Part shown: positions 10,701-19,358 of the stretch, piece by piece
Position numbering within the stretch: the first letter of the stretch is position 1
Layout of the letters: each line of letters starts with the position of its first letter
Assembly (NCBI RefSeq): GCF_903645325.1
Contig: NZ_CAHJXQ010000002.1
Location: 62,001 to 126,000, forward strand
From: Microbacterium tenebrionis
Lineage (GTDB): Bacteria; Actinomycetota; Actinomycetes; Actinomycetales; Microbacteriaceae
Direction: 5' to 3'
Length of the DNA: 64,000 bases
Position numbers and translations under genes: made by a program
The notes under the pieces: generated by a model
The model's input: the letters and a program-made list of their open reading frames with translations, nothing else
The model's database searches: none
What the model was told of the DNA's origin: nothing

Positions 10701-12344
10701 GGAGAGGCCGACGTTCTGATCCTGCTCGTGCACGAGGGGGCGACGTCCACCGATGTCGCCAGCATCACGCCCGAGTCGGCTCTCGGTCAGATCGTCGACG
10801 GCGTCGACGACAGCGTGAGCGCGATCGTCTCGGCGCACACCCACCTCGCGTACAACCACGTCATCGACGGCCGCCCGGTCGTCTCGGCGGGGCAGTACGG
10901 CGAGAACTTCGGTCTGATGAACCTGCAGGTCGACCCGGAGTCGAAGGAACTGCTCTCGATCACCAACGAGATCAAGCCTCTGACCAAGGGCGGCGCGCCG
11001 CTCTACGAGCCCGTCGCCGCGGTGCAGTCGATCGTCGACACGGCCAAGGCCGAGGCCGACGTGCTGGGTGCCGAGAAGGTCGGCGAGATCACCGGCGACT
11101 TCAACCGCGCACGTCAGACCAACGGGTCCGAGAACCGCGGTGGCGAGTCCACGATCGGCAACTTCGTCGCTGACGTCCACCAGTGGGCGACCGGCGCGGA
11201 CCTCGCCATCATGAACCCGGGCGGCATCCGCGCGAACCTGACGTACGCGTCGGCGAACGCGAACGACCCCGACGGCAACGTGACCTTCCGCGAGGCGGCG
11301 ACGGTGCAGCCGTTCGCCAACACGCTGGTCACGCTGAACCTCACCGGTGCGCAGATCAAGAGCGTGCTCGAGGAGCAGTGGCAGCCGGCCGGCTCGAGCC
11401 GGCCATTCCTCAAGCTCGGCGTCTCGGAGGGGCTGCAGTACACCTACGACCCGACGGCGGCAGCCGAGGAGCGGATCACGCGTATCACGCTGAACGGCGA
11501 GCCGATCGACCCCGAGGCGTCGTACGTCGTGGCGGCCAACTCGTTCCTCGCGGCCGGTGGAGACAACTTCTTCACCTTCGCCGAGGGCACGAACAAGGCC
11601 GACACCGGCAAGATCGATCTGCAGTCCATGGTCGACTGGTTCGACGCCAACGGCACCGCGACGCCCGACCTCGCGCAGCGCGCGGTCGGCGTGACGCTGA
11701 GCGCACCGGATGCCGACGGCTACAGCGCAGGCGACGAGGTCACGATCGACCTCTCCTCGCTCGCGTTCAGCGCCGGGGAAGCCGCTCCGGGCGAGGCGAC
11801 CGTGTCGCTCGGCGAGCAGGTGCTCGCCACGGGCGCCGTCGACCCGGCGATCGTCGACACCACCGACGAGGTCGGCCGTGCGAGCCTCGCGTTCACCGTC
11901 CCCGAGGGGGCGACCGGCGAGCAGCAGCTCACCGTCGTCGCAGGCGAGACGACCGTGCAGGTTCCGATCACGTTCGCGGATGCCGGCGAGGAGGAGTTCG
12001 CAGGGACCATCGAGGTCCAGGGCAACACCGTCAGCGCAGGCAAGAAGCTCACCGTCACCGGTGCTGACTTCACGCCGGGCGAGACGGTGACCGTCACCCT
12101 CGAGTCGAAGAAGGGCAAGCTCGTCGAGCTCGGCACTGTCGTGGTCGATGAGGACGGCTCGTTCTCCGCATCGCTCACGGTTCCGAAGAAGACGGATGCC
12201 GGCCGCTACACGGTCATCGTCGCCCAGGCGGACGGCGACCAGGCGACCGACCAGGTCACCGTCAACAAGGGCGGCGGGAACGGCGGCGGCATCGTCAAGG
12301 CGATCGTCGACTGGCTGATCGATCTGATCCGCGGCTGGTTCTGA
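7722..12344 (+). CDS. Secreted multidomain extracellular nuclease fused to a UshA-like 5'-nucleotidase
   Basis: 1540 residues. Order of domains: signal peptide (~1-46, twin-arginine-like RRRGRIVAVALTT, cleavage near AFA-AADG); lamin-tail domain (~50-150); acidic EPEEPEEPEEP linker; OB-fold-like domain (~243-360); ExeM/NucH-type endonuclease/exonuclease/phosphatase domain (~514-806: VQVAAFNVFNYF, VVALMEIEN, LLLGDFNAYA, SSDHDPVI); metallophosphatase domain (~820-1090: TINDFHGR, AAGDLIGAS, GNHEFD); 5'-nucleotidase C-terminal domain (~1116-1306: NPGGIRANL); Ig-like repeats; and a C-terminal amphipathic helix ending IVDWLIDLIRGWF. The combination can cut extracellular DNA and then dephosphorylate nucleotides, releasing phosphate and nucleosides. 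The start has GAGGAG 9 nt upstream. Confidence 0.93.
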   Translation: MMSNPDGAAQRAGSSIARRRGRIVAVALTTACTMGFGSLVAAPAFAAADGTGVVINEAYLSGGSAGAAFKNKFVELYNPTGSDITLDGMSLQYRSATGIGNSNGVVALSGTIPAGGHYLVQGGSNGANGADLPEADAAGNLNPSGTTGTLALVEGTSAVTLGTGSVVGADGVVDLLGYGASNTFEGARATAPANNQDVKSLNRTDGVDTDDNSADFSLSATITPEGTGDTEPEEPEEPEEPTTATIAEVQGTVDVSPLNGQTVTVEGIVTADYRTGGYNGIVIQTQGSGGDSDATPGASDGLFVFLNGKTVPGAIGDLVSVTGSVSEYFGQTQIAPAAAGDVTVVTAGVGVPTVTPLPGDVVGADREAYENMLVAPTGDYLVASSHQLYNFGTLWLNPGELNVKSTETTRPGADANTIAASNRADRILLDDGYNVQISNSAHPGDQPYFTKDTVVRNGDVVDFADAGYVLQYGFDDWRLQPVTPINSDTAGADKAGFTTANARPATAPEVGGDVQVAAFNVFNYFTTFSEDDSDARGAKNQAFFDVQRSKIITAINGLDADVVALMEIENSVHFGDGTPDVALQNLVNGLNADAGTDVWDYVETPDALLNTTTDVITNAIIYKKAEVTPVGDPMAGIDESVWGNAREPIAQAFDMDGRTVSVVANHFKSKSGDGAEPADGQGHFNADRTAQAQSLLEFTGEIADASGSEDVLLLGDFNAYAKEDPINVFSEAGWSDLVPANAAGQYTYTFDGELGSLDHAIASPSLYASITGTGVWTINSSEWSDRGYAFGATEAGTPYRSSDHDPVIVGISSEIPPVDIDIVTINDFHGRIEADGAAAGAAVLAGAVKSVRDANPNTVFAAAGDLIGASTFTSFINDDNPTIDALNAAGLEVSAAGNHEFDQGWEDLRDRVQDRADWEYISSNVFLTETGETALAPAWVKEMDGVRVGFIGAVTEELDSLVSPEGIADLEVRSIVDSVNDVADDLTDGDTANGEADVLILLVHEGATSTDVASITPESALGQIVDGVDDSVSAIVSAHTHLAYNHVIDGRPVVSAGQYGENFGLMNLQVDPESKELLSITNEIKPLTKGGAPLYEPVAAVQSIVDTAKAEADVLGAEKVGEITGDFNRARQTNGSENRGGESTIGNFVADVHQWATGADLAIMNPGGIRANLTYASANANDPDGNVTFREAATVQPFANTLVTLNLTGAQIKSVLEEQWQPAGSSRPFLKLGVSEGLQYTYDPTAAAEERITRITLNGEPIDPEASYVVAANSFLAAGGDNFFTFAEGTNKADTGKIDLQSMVDWFDANGTATPDLAQRAVGVTLSAPDADGYSAGDEVTIDLSSLAFSAGEAAPGEATVSLGEQVLATGAVDPAIVDTTDEVGRASLAFTVPEGATGEQQLTVVAGETTVQVPITFADAGEEEFAGTIEVQGNTVSAGKKLTVTGADFTPGETVTVTLESKKGKLVELGTVVVDEDGSFSASLTVPKKTDAGRYTVIVAQADGDQATDQVTVNKGGGNGGGIVKAIVDWLIDLIRGWF

Positions 12345-12360
12345 ACCATCGGGTAGTCAC

Positions 12361-12396
12361 GCGAGGGCCGTCGGGAGCGATCCCGGCGGCCTTCGC
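12361..12396 (+). terminator. Terminator after the nuclease gene
   Basis: A 16-bp stem with two G-U pairs (12361-12376 with 12381-12396) and a GCGA loop. It lies 16 nt after the stop codon and just before the promoter of the next gene. No T-tract. Confidence 0.65.
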
Positions 12397-12413
12397 CGTC
12401 CCGTCCGCGCTAG

Positions 12414-12419
12414 TAGACT
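12414..12419 (+). promoter_or_regulatory. Leaderless -10 element of the DUF3817-guaA operon
   Basis: TAGACT ends 7 nt before the ATG at 12427. Confidence 0.6.
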
Positions 12420-12426
12420 GGACGCC

Positions 12427-12951
12427 ATGCCCGAACCGAAAGCCGCCTCGTTCCCGAAGATCCGCGGGGCGTTGAGGTTCTATCAGATCGCCTCGGTCAT
12501 CACCGGTGTCATGCTCCTCCTGCTGCTGGCCGAGATGATCCTCAAGTACAGCCCCACGCACATCGAGCTGTTCGCGGGCGGCGACGGCGGATTCCTCTGG
12601 TTCGCGCCGGTCATCGTCGGCGACGGATGCCAGTGGTACTCCCTGTTCGTCCCGGGCGGCATGGGATGCGATCTGGAATCGACCGGGCAGACCGCGGGCG
12701 GCGCGAACATCTCGCTGCTGATCCTCGTCGCGCACGGCTGGTTCTACGTCGTGTACCTGTTCGCGGTCTTCCGTCTGTGGAGCCTGATGCGCTGGCCGTT
12801 CATCCGGTTCATCACGCTCGCGCTCGGCGGCGTCATCCCGGCCCTCTCGTTCATCATGGAGGTCCGGGTCTCCCGCGAGGTCAAGGCGTACCTCGCATCC
12901 CGTGAGGCGGCACTCGCCGTAGAACCCCAGACCCAGGAGGCAGCGCGATGA
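12427..12951 (+). CDS. DUF3817 domain membrane protein
   Basis: 174-residue membrane protein, function unknown. It opens with [20 protein letters not shown], the start of the DUF3817 domain, and has about four hydrophobic segments (residues ~17-38, 95-115, 122-145 region). A soluble insertion (~45-90) holds two Cys (GDGCQW, GMGCDL) that could form an extracytoplasmic disulfide. Its stop codon overlaps the guaA start (ATGA), a coupling typical of actinobacteria, which suggests a housekeeping link or simply shared transcription with guanine nucleotide synthesis. Confidence 0.85.
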   Translation: MPEPKAASFPKIRGALRFYQIASVITGVMLLLLLAEMILKYSPTHIELFAGGDGGFLWFAPVIVGDGCQWYSLFVPGGMGCDLESTGQTAGGANISLLILVAHGWFYVVYLFAVFRLWSLMRWPFIRFITLALGGVIPALSFIMEVRVSREVKAYLASREAALAVEPQTQEAAR

Positions 12952-14525
12952 GCGCCGACACCGCACAGCGCCCCGTTCTCGTCGTCGATTTCGGCGCCCA
13001 GTACGCGCAGCTCATCGCCCGCCGCGTCCGCGAGGCCGGCGTCTACAGCGAGATCGTGCCGCACACCGTCAGTGCTGCCGAGATCGCCGAGCGCAATCCG
13101 GTCGCCCTCGTCCTCTCGGGTGGCCCGTCGTCGGTCTACGAGGAGGGCGCGCCGTCGCTGGATGCCGCGATCTTCGACCTCGGCGTCCCGACCCTCGGCA
13201 TCTGCTACGGCTTCCAGGTCATGGCCCGCGCTCTCGGCGGCGAGGTCGCCAACACGGGGCTGCGCGAGTACGGCGCGACCGACGCGGTCGTCGCGAACGA
13301 CGGCGGCGTGCTGCTGGGCGGCCAGCCCGCCACGCAGAACGTCTGGATGAGCCACGGCGACCAGGTCTCGCGCGCGCCCGAGGGCTTCGAGGTCCTGGCA
13401 TCCACCGCCGACACCCCTGTGGCAGCATTCGGCAGCGACGAGAAGTGCTTCTACGGCGTGCAGTGGCACCCCGAGGTCAAGCACTCCGACCACGGCCAGG
13501 AGGTCCTCGAGAACTTCCTGCACAAGGCGGCGGGCCTCGCCGCAGACTGGAACAGCGGCAACGTCATCGAGGAGCAGGTCGCGCGCATCCGCGAGCAGGT
13601 CGGCTCGGCCCGCGTCATCTCGGCCCTCTCCGGCGGCGTCGACTCGGCTGTCTCGACCGCGCTCGTCCACAAGGCCATCGGCGACCAGCTCACGGCCGTC
13701 TTCGTCGACCACGGGCTCCTCCGCAAGGGCGAGCGCGAGCAGGTCGAGCAGGACTACGTCGCCTCCACGGGCGTACGCCTGATCACCGTGGATGCCGCGG
13801 ACACGTTCCTCGGGCACCTGCAGGGCGTCAGCGACCCCGAGGAGAAGCGCAAGATCATCGGCCGCGAGTTCATCCGCGCGTTCGAGAAGGTGCAGCGCGA
13901 GCTCGTCGACGAGGCGAAGGCCGAAGGCGAGCCCATCAAGTTCCTCGTGCAGGGAACCCTGTACCCCGACGTCGTCGAGTCCGGCGGCGGCACGGGGACG
14001 GCGAACATCAAGTCGCACCACAACGTCGGCGGCCTCCCCGACGACCTCGACTTCGAACTCATCGAGCCGCTGCGGACCCTCTTCAAGGACGAGGTCCGCG
14101 CGATCGGCCGTGAGCTGGGGCTGCCCGAGGCCATCGTCGGCCGGCAGCCGTTTCCGGGCCCCGGCCTCGGCATCCGCATCGTGGGCGAGGTCACCGCTGA
14201 CCGTCTCGAGATTCTGCGCGAGGCCGACGCCATCGCCCGCGAGGAGCTGACGAAGGCCGGCCTCGACAGTGAGATCTGGCAGTGCCCCGTCGTTCTGCTC
14301 GCCGACGTGCGCTCGGTGGGCGTTCAGGGCGACGGCCGCACGTACGGTCACCCGATCGTGCTGCGCCCTGTCTCGAGCGAGGACGCCATGACCGCCGACT
14401 GGACGCGTCTGCCTTACGACGTGCTCTCGAAGATCTCGAACCGCATCACCAACGGCGTCCGCGACGTCAACCGCGTGGTGCTGGATGTGACCTCGAAGCC
14501 CCCGGGGACCATCGAGTGGGAGTGA
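12948..14525 (+). CDS. guaA: GMP synthase (glutamine-hydrolysing)
   Basis: Converts XMP, ATP and glutamine to GMP. 525 residues, normal length. The N-terminal class I glutamine amidotransferase domain has [20 protein letters not shown], the nucleophile in LGICYGFQ, and QWHPEV for the His/Glu pair. The ATP-pyrophosphatase domain has the PP-loop SGGVDSAVS (~residue 225). The C-terminal dimerisation domain ends KPPGTIEWE. The ATG overlaps the DUF3817 stop by 4 nt. It completes, with guaB, the IMP-to-GMP route encoded in this window. Confidence 0.98.
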   Translation: MSADTAQRPVLVVDFGAQYAQLIARRVREAGVYSEIVPHTVSAAEIAERNPVALVLSGGPSSVYEEGAPSLDAAIFDLGVPTLGICYGFQVMARALGGEVANTGLREYGATDAVVANDGGVLLGGQPATQNVWMSHGDQVSRAPEGFEVLASTADTPVAAFGSDEKCFYGVQWHPEVKHSDHGQEVLENFLHKAAGLAADWNSGNVIEEQVARIREQVGSARVISALSGGVDSAVSTALVHKAIGDQLTAVFVDHGLLRKGEREQVEQDYVASTGVRLITVDAADTFLGHLQGVSDPEEKRKIIGREFIRAFEKVQRELVDEAKAEGEPIKFLVQGTLYPDVVESGGGTGTANIKSHHNVGGLPDDLDFELIEPLRTLFKDEVRAIGRELGLPEAIVGRQPFPGPGLGIRIVGEVTADRLEILREADAIAREELTKAGLDSEIWQCPVVLLADVRSVGVQGDGRTYGHPIVLRPVSSEDAMTADWTRLPYDVLSKISNRITNGVRDVNRVVLDVTSKPPGTIEWE

Positions 14526-14801
14526 CGCAGTCGCGAGCACTCGACGATGAGTGCTGTGTGGTACTCGGCCGCGCCAGCGGTCGAGTGGGAGTGAGGTTCG
14601 GGGTCGTCTGAGATTTTTCTCCGACGATGTCCCGCTCGCGTCGACGCGGACGGCGATAGGATGCTGCGCGCCGACCAGGACCGCGGGCGCATCTCACGTG
14701 GTCGCGCGGCCCTGGAACGAACGGATGCCGTCGGCACCGGCCGCGGCGCGTACGGACTCCAGGCCGCGATCGCAGAGTGCCACGCCGTCGACGAGACTGA
14801 C
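14526..14801 (+). other. Gene-free region downstream of guaA
   Basis: No credible gene. It holds a small hairpin AGCACTC-gacgat-GAGTGCT (14536-14555), a second copy (14581-14594) of the 14 bp that end guaA (14512-14525), and an isolated -10-like TAGGAT (14655-14660). Open frames across it have poor codon usage and no recognisable protein. Confidence 0.5.
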
Positions 14802-14841
14802 GCACGAGGCCCCCGGGTGAATCCACCCGGGGGCCTCGTGC
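14802..14841. terminator. Bidirectional terminator between guaA and glsB-like gene
   Basis: A perfect 18-bp inverted repeat (14802-14819 with 14824-14841) with an AATC loop, between convergent genes. No T-tract in either direction. Confidence 0.75.
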
Positions 14842-14861
14842 GCATCAGCGCGCGGTGGCAA

Positions 14862-15134
14862 CTAGTTGTTGGCCTTGCTGCCACGGCCGACGATGAGGCC
14901 GTAGATCAGCAGCACGATGATCGAGCCGCCGATGGCGAGGAGCCAGGACGTGATGTCGAAGAATCCATCGATCTTCGCACCGAACAGGAGTCCGCCGAGC
15001 CATCCCCCGAGGATTGCGCCTACGACGCCCAGGAGCAGAGTGACGAACCATCCGCCACCCTGCTTGCCGGGAAGGATGAGCTTGGCGATCGCGCCGGCGA
15101 TCAGTCCGAGAAGAAGAAATGCAAGGAAACCCAT
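14862..15134 (-). CDS. GlsB/YeaQ/YmgE family stress-response membrane protein
   Basis: 90-residue small membrane protein (transglycosylase-associated family). Three hydrophobic segments: GFLAFLLLGLIAGAIAKLIL, FVTLLLGVVGAILGGWLGGL and LLAIGGSIIVLLIYGLIVG. The glycine-rich motif PGKQGGGWFVTLLLGVVGA is characteristic. Family members are often stress-induced; biochemical function is unknown. The start has an AAAGGGGAT ribosome-binding site. A -10-like CATAGT (15167-15172, minus strand) precedes it. It lies between two strong terminators, so it is probably monocistronic. Confidence 0.9.
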   Translation of the reverse strand: MGFLAFLLLGLIAGAIAKLILPGKQGGGWFVTLLLGVVGAILGGWLGGLLFGAKIDGFFDITSWLLAIGGSIIVLLIYGLIVGRGSKANN

Positions 15135-15218
15135 GATGTAATCCCCTTTCTGTTAGCGGTCATCTCACTATGCCGGTATTTGGGTGCGACGCGCCAGTTC
15201 CTCGCGGCGTGGCGAAAA

Positions 15219-15258
15219 CTGAAGGAAGCCCCGTCTCCGGAGACGGGGCTTCCTTCAG
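15219..15258 (-). terminator. Terminator of the Bax-inhibitor-like gene
   Basis: A perfect 40-bp palindrome (20-bp arms meeting at CCGG), 10 bp past the stop codon, followed on the minus strand by AGTTTTCG, so it has a short T-run. Confidence 0.85.
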
Positions 15259-15268
15259 AGGCTGTCGG

Positions 15269-16198
15269 TCAGTTGTTGCCGCGGGCGATCGCGATGATGC
15301 GCAGGATCTCGACGTACAGCCAGACGACCGTGACCATGATGCCGAAGGCCCCCATCCAGCCGTACTTGCGGGGAGCGCCGTTGCGCACGCCCTGCTGGAT
15401 CTGGTCGAAGTCGAGCACCAGCGAGTACGCGGCCATGATGACGACGAGCACTCCGATGATCAGACCCAGCGGAATGCCAGCGATCTCGGCGCTGAACAGG
15501 CCGAAGGCGTTCTGGTTGATGCCGGTCCACATGAGGACGAGGTTCAGGAGCGAGAAGACCAGGTAGCCGACCATCGCGATCATGAAGATCTTGGTTGCCT
15601 TCTTGGAGGCGCGGATCTTGCCGCTCGCGAAGAGCGCGAGGGTGACGCCGACGACGGAGACCGTCGCGAGCGTCGCCTGGGTCACGATGCCGGGGTAGAT
15701 CACCTCGAAGAACGCCGAGATGCCGCCGACGAACAGGCCCTCGAACACCGCGTACGCGAAGATCAGCGCCGGGCGCACCTTCTTGCGGGCGGTGAAGGTG
15801 ATGACCATCGCCAGGACGAAGCCGCCGAGTGCGCCGACGATCCACGGCAGCATGTTCGGCGAGAAGTCCGAGTACGGGTTGTACTCGGGGGCGGCGAGCC
15901 CGCCGAGCGTCCACACCCAGCCGATCGCCGCGGTGACGAGGAGGATGCCGAAGAGCCCTGCGGTCTTCCACACGGTGTCCTCGACCGACATGCGGTCGGT
16001 CTCGATGGCACCGGCGGAGGGGGAGGCATACATGCCCTCGAGCTGTGCATTGGCCGCGGCATCCATGCTCGCGTGCTGGAAGGACGCGGCCTGCGCGCCC
16101 TGCATGCCGGGCTGAGCGCCCGGAGCACCCGGATACGTTGCCACGTTGCGCGGATCCTGCTTCTGGAACGCCGGGTTGTTGAAGGCGAAATTGCTCAT
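15269..16198 (-). CDS. Bax inhibitor-1/YccA family membrane protein
   Basis: 309 residues from the chosen ATG (GGAGTGAGG upstream); an upstream in-frame GTG at 16210 would add four residues. The first ~70 residues are soluble and rich in Ala, Gln and Gly. About seven transmembrane helices follow, with the family pattern of segments such as VWKTAGLFGILLVTAAIGWV, ALGGFVLAMVITFTARKK and DFDQIQQGVRNGAPRKYGW with conserved acidic residues. Related proteins act as pH-dependent Ca2+ leak channels; the bacterial role is unclear. Monocistronic by position, with a strong terminator, divergent from the glycerophosphodiesterase. Confidence 0.88.
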   Translation of the reverse strand: MSNFAFNNPAFQKQDPRNVATYPGAPGAQPGMQGAQAASFQHASMDAAANAQLEGMYASPSAGAIETDRMSVEDTVWKTAGLFGILLVTAAIGWVWTLGGLAAPEYNPYSDFSPNMLPWIVGALGGFVLAMVITFTARKKVRPALIFAYAVFEGLFVGGISAFFEVIYPGIVTQATLATVSVVGVTLALFASGKIRASKKATKIFMIAMVGYLVFSLLNLVLMWTGINQNAFGLFSAEIAGIPLGLIIGVLVVIMAAYSLVLDFDQIQQGVRNGAPRKYGWMGAFGIMVTVVWLYVEILRIIAIARGNN

Positions 16199-16240
16199 GG
16201 TGGGCCTCACTCCGAAAGTGGTTGAAGGTCGCTTTCCTCT

Positions 16241-16246
16241 ATGATA
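16241..16246 (-). promoter_or_regulatory. Candidate -10 of the Bax-inhibitor-like gene
   Basis: TATCAT on the minus strand, about 43 nt upstream of the ATG at 16198. No clear -35. Confidence 0.35.
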
Positions 16247-16274
16247 CCGGCGGATTCCTATGCATGGGGTGTTC

Positions 16275-16280
16275 TACCCT
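16275..16280 (+). promoter_or_regulatory. Leaderless -10 element of the glycerophosphodiesterase gene
   Basis: TACCCT ends 6 nt before the ATG at 16287, supporting that start over the ATG at 16260. Confidence 0.55.
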
Positions 16281-16286
16281 GAATCC

Positions 16287-17273
16287 ATGCCCAAGAAGTC
16301 GCCCCTCGTGATCGGACACCGGGGCGCTCCCGGTTACCGGCCGGAGCACAGCCGTTCGTCGTACGAGCTTGCGCTCGCGATGGGGGTGGATGCCGTCGAA
16401 CCGGACGTCGTGGCCAGCAAGGACGGCGTGCTCGTCATCCGGCACGAGAACGAGATCTCCGGCACCACGGATGTCGCCGACCGCCCGGAGTTCGCCGGAC
16501 GCAGGACGACCAAGCGGATCGACGGGCAGCCGCTGACCGGCTGGTTCACCGAGGACTTCACCTGGCAGGAGCTCTCCACGCTCCGTGTGCGCGAACGCCT
16601 GCCCGAGGTGCGCGCGACGAGCGCCTCCTTCGACGATGCTCAGCCGATCCTGCGTCTGACCGACCTGCTCGATCTCGTGCGTGCGGGCTCCGTCGAACAC
16701 GGCAGGGAGATCGGGATCGTGCTCGAGGTCAAGCACGCCACGTACTTCGCGGGCATCGGGCTCGACCTCGCGCCGCTCATCGCGCGGGATCTGCGCGCGG
16801 CCGGGTGGGCGGACGGCGAGCTGCCCCTCGTGATCGAGGCGTTCGAATCCACGGTGCTCGGGCAACTGCGCGCCGAGGGGATCGCGGCATCGTACATCTA
16901 CCTGATCGAGGCATCCGGCCGGCCGTACGACCAGGTCGCGGCCCTCGGCGCGCACGCGAAGTCGTACAAGTCGGTCGTGCGGCCCAAAGGGCTGGACGCT
17001 CTGGTCGGATCCGTGGACGGTATCAGCGTCAACAAGCGGATGCTGCTCGTGCCGGGCAACACGATCGTCGCCGACGCGCACGCGCGCGGGCTGAAGGTCT
17101 TCACCTGGACGGCGCGACCGGAGAACGCCTTCCTCGCGGCCGAGTTCCGCGGCGACGGCCCCCGCGGTTCTTTCGGGGACTACGAGGGCGAATGGTCCGT
17201 GATCGCCGGGACCGGAGTCGACGGCGTGTTCGTGGATCATCCGGATCTCGGCGTGGCGTTCTTCCGGAACTGA
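16287..17273 (+). CDS. Glycerophosphodiester phosphodiesterase
   Basis: Hydrolyses glycerophosphodiesters to glycerol-3-phosphate and an alcohol. 328 residues, cytoplasmic (no signal peptide). The GDPD TIM-barrel signature is complete: VIGHRGAPGYRPEHSRSSY, VEPDVVASKDGVLVIRHE (catalytic His and metal-binding Glu/Asp) and RTTKRIDG. Near the C-terminus are GLKVFTWT and VDGVFVDHPDLG. The start at 16287 rather than 16260 is chosen because a TACCCT -10 sits 6 nt upstream. 20 bp separate it from the ABC ATPase, which has its own weak -10-like element. A second, decayed GDPD gene is at 36.4-36.7 kb. Confidence 0.92.
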   Translation: MPKKSPLVIGHRGAPGYRPEHSRSSYELALAMGVDAVEPDVVASKDGVLVIRHENEISGTTDVADRPEFAGRRTTKRIDGQPLTGWFTEDFTWQELSTLRVRERLPEVRATSASFDDAQPILRLTDLLDLVRAGSVEHGREIGIVLEVKHATYFAGIGLDLAPLIARDLRAAGWADGELPLVIEAFESTVLGQLRAEGIAASYIYLIEASGRPYDQVAALGAHAKSYKSVVRPKGLDALVGSVDGISVNKRMLLVPGNTIVADAHARGLKVFTWTARPENAFLAAEFRGDGPRGSFGDYEGEWSVIAGTGVDGVFVDHPDLGVAFFRN

Positions 17274-17293
17274 TTCCCTGCCAGACTGACCGC

Positions 17294-18226
17294 ATGACCG
17301 GAATCGTCGCCGAGGGCGTCAGCAGATCGTTCGGGACGGTTCATGCCGTCCGTGGTGCGAGTTTCCGCGCCGAGCCGGGTCGTGTGACAGGCCTCGTGGG
17401 CCCGAACGGCGCGGGCAAGACGACCCTGCTGCTCATGCTGGCATCCCTGCTCGCACCCGACGCCGGATCGATCCGCATCGGCGAGGTGGACCCGATGGAG
17501 GACCCGCTCAGCGCCCGGCGGCTCCTCGGTTGGATGCCCGACGCCCTCGGCGCCTGGCCCTCGCTCACCGCTCGCGAGACGATCGTCACGACCGCGCGGC
17601 TCTACGACATCGACCGTGACGCGGCCCACAGGCGGGCCGGCGAGCTGCTCGCCCTTGTCGGCCTCGATGACCTGGCGGATGCTCCGGCGAAGGTGCTCTC
17701 GCGCGGGCAGAAGCAGAAGCTCGGGCTCGCCAGGGCCCTCGTGCACGACCCGCAGGTGCTGCTGCTCGACGAGCCGGCATCCGGCCTGGACCCGGCCGCG
17801 CGCGTCCAGCTGCGCGTCCTGCTGCGCCGACTCGCCGCCGAAGGGCGCACGATTCTCATCTCCAGCCACATCCTCTCCGAGCTCGAAGAGGTCATCGACG
17901 ACGCGGTGTTCCTCGTCGCGGGAACCGTCGTCGACGCGGCGCCGGCGCTGGCGACGACCCGCGGGTGGCGCATCCGTCTCGCCGGAGCGGACCCGGCGCA
18001 GGCCGACGGCGACGCTCAGCGGATCGCCGGAGCCCTGGGCCTCGAGATCGGGGCGCTCGGACTCGACCGGGGCGCAGCGATCGCGGGCTTCGAGACCGAG
18101 GATGCCGCAGCCGCAGGGCTCCGGCGGATCGTCGAGGCCGGTCTCGCCGTCGCCGAGTTCTCCCCGGCGCAGAGTGCGCTCGAACACGCCTTCCTCAACC
18201 TGCCGGGATCGGAGCCGAACGCATGA
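17294..18226 (+). CDS. ABC transporter ATP-binding protein (ABC-2 exporter type)
   Basis: 310 residues from the ATG at 17294; CAGACT ends 6 nt upstream, a weak version of the local leaderless promoter. Walker A VGPNGAGKTTLLLM, Q-loop region, signature LSRGQKQKLGLARALV, Walker B VLLLDEPASGLD and the H-loop ISSHILSELEEV are intact. After ~220 residues comes a CcmA/NatA-like C-terminal domain. The LSRGQ signature has Arg for the usual Gly, a common variant in ABC-2 ATPases. It overlaps the permease gene by ATGA, so they form one exporter; substrate not predictable. Confidence 0.92.
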   Translation: MTGIVAEGVSRSFGTVHAVRGASFRAEPGRVTGLVGPNGAGKTTLLLMLASLLAPDAGSIRIGEVDPMEDPLSARRLLGWMPDALGAWPSLTARETIVTTARLYDIDRDAAHRRAGELLALVGLDDLADAPAKVLSRGQKQKLGLARALVHDPQVLLLDEPASGLDPAARVQLRVLLRRLAAEGRTILISSHILSELEEVIDDAVFLVAGTVVDAAPALATTRGWRIRLAGADPAQADGDAQRIAGALGLEIGALGLDRGAAIAGFETEDAAAAGLRRIVEAGLAVAEFSPAQSALEHAFLNLPGSEPNA

Positions 18227-19248
18227 ACCTCACGCACATCGGCATCATCGCCCGGCTCGAGCTGACCCAGCGGTTGCGCAGCGTCGGCTGGTACATCCTG
18301 CTCGGCGTCTACGCGCTGATCCTGCTCGGCGTCACCGGGCTGTCGTTCGCGGTCTACTCGTTCACCGGCATGGCCGGCGCCGGCGTCTACTCGATCGTCG
18401 TCAACATCGTGCTGCTGCTCGTCATGCTCGTCTCGCCGACACTCAGCGGCAACGCCATCAACGGCGACCGCGACTCCGCGACGCTCGCCGCCGTGCAGGT
18501 GACAGCCGCATCCACGGGCGAAATCATGCTCGGCAAGCTCCTCGCAGCCGTCGCCACCGGCGGGGTGTTCCTGCTCGTCGCCGTGCCGTTCCTCGCGATC
18601 TCGCTCATCGGCGGGGGAGCGCACCCGGCGACCCTCGCCGTCTCGCTGTTGGTCCTCGCTGCCGAGATCGTGATCATCGCGGCCATCGGCGTCGGGTTCA
18701 GCGGACTCGTCGCGCGCCCGCTGTTCTCGGTCGCGGCGACCTATCTCGTCGTCGCGGCGCTCGCCGTCGGAACCCTGATCGCGTTCGGACTCGGCGGCAC
18801 GGCTCTGCGCACCGAGACGACGAGCTACAGCCGGCCCTACGACAGCATGGGCAATGTCGACTGCGAGCGCTGGGAGACCTACACCTACGAGGAGCCGCGC
18901 TTCGACCGGGTGTGGTGGGTGCTGACGGCGAACCCGTTCGTCGTGCTCGCCGACGCCACGCCCACCGTCTATACCGCCGATGGCTGGCCCGCCGACATGT
19001 TCGGGCAGATCAAGTACGGGGTGCGCATCTCGCAGCTGCCGCCGCAGGAATCGCGGTGGGACGAATGCGATCCGGATCAGTCGCAGGCGGACCAGCGCAC
19101 GCCTGAGCAGATCATGAGCAGCACGGTGCCGAGCTGGTTCATCGGCCTCGGCATCCAGATCGTGATCGCCGGCGGGCTCTTCGCGGGCGCATGGGCGCGG
19201 ACCGGGACGCCGGCACGGATGCTGCCGCCGGGCACCCGCATCGCCTGA
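18223..19248 (+). CDS. ABC-2 type transporter permease
   Basis: 341 residues with about six transmembrane helices. The first is VGWYILLGVYALILLGVTGL; then VVNIVLLLVMLVSPTLSGNAINGDRDSATL, which resembles the conserved ABC-2 membrane domain region just after TM2. A ~130-residue extracytoplasmic loop lies before the last helix (WFIGLGIQIVIAGGLFAGAW) and contains two Cys (VDCERW, DECDPD) that could pair. The start codon overlaps the ATPase stop. It probably works as a homodimer with two copies of the upstream ATPase. Confidence 0.88.
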   Translation: MNLTHIGIIARLELTQRLRSVGWYILLGVYALILLGVTGLSFAVYSFTGMAGAGVYSIVVNIVLLLVMLVSPTLSGNAINGDRDSATLAAVQVTAASTGEIMLGKLLAAVATGGVFLLVAVPFLAISLIGGGAHPATLAVSLLVLAAEIVIIAAIGVGFSGLVARPLFSVAATYLVVAALAVGTLIAFGLGGTALRTETTSYSRPYDSMGNVDCERWETYTYEEPRFDRVWWVLTANPFVVLADATPTVYTADGWPADMFGQIKYGVRISQLPPQESRWDECDPDQSQADQRTPEQIMSSTVPSWFIGLGIQIVIAGGLFAGAWARTGTPARMLPPGTRIA

Positions 19249-19358
19249 ACCCGTCACGACACGGTCCATTCACCTTCCGGACGAATGCCGGACTCCTCGC
19301 GGACAGCGGATATCGGTCGACTGGGCGAGACCGCCGCCACCCGACCACCTGGAGTCCC

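Noticed and set aside
14661..15566. 301-codon plus-strand frame preceded by a TAGGAT hexamer
   Set aside because: It overlaps the GlsB and Bax-inhibitor-like genes on the other strand, crosses two perfect terminator hairpins and has no plausible protein content.
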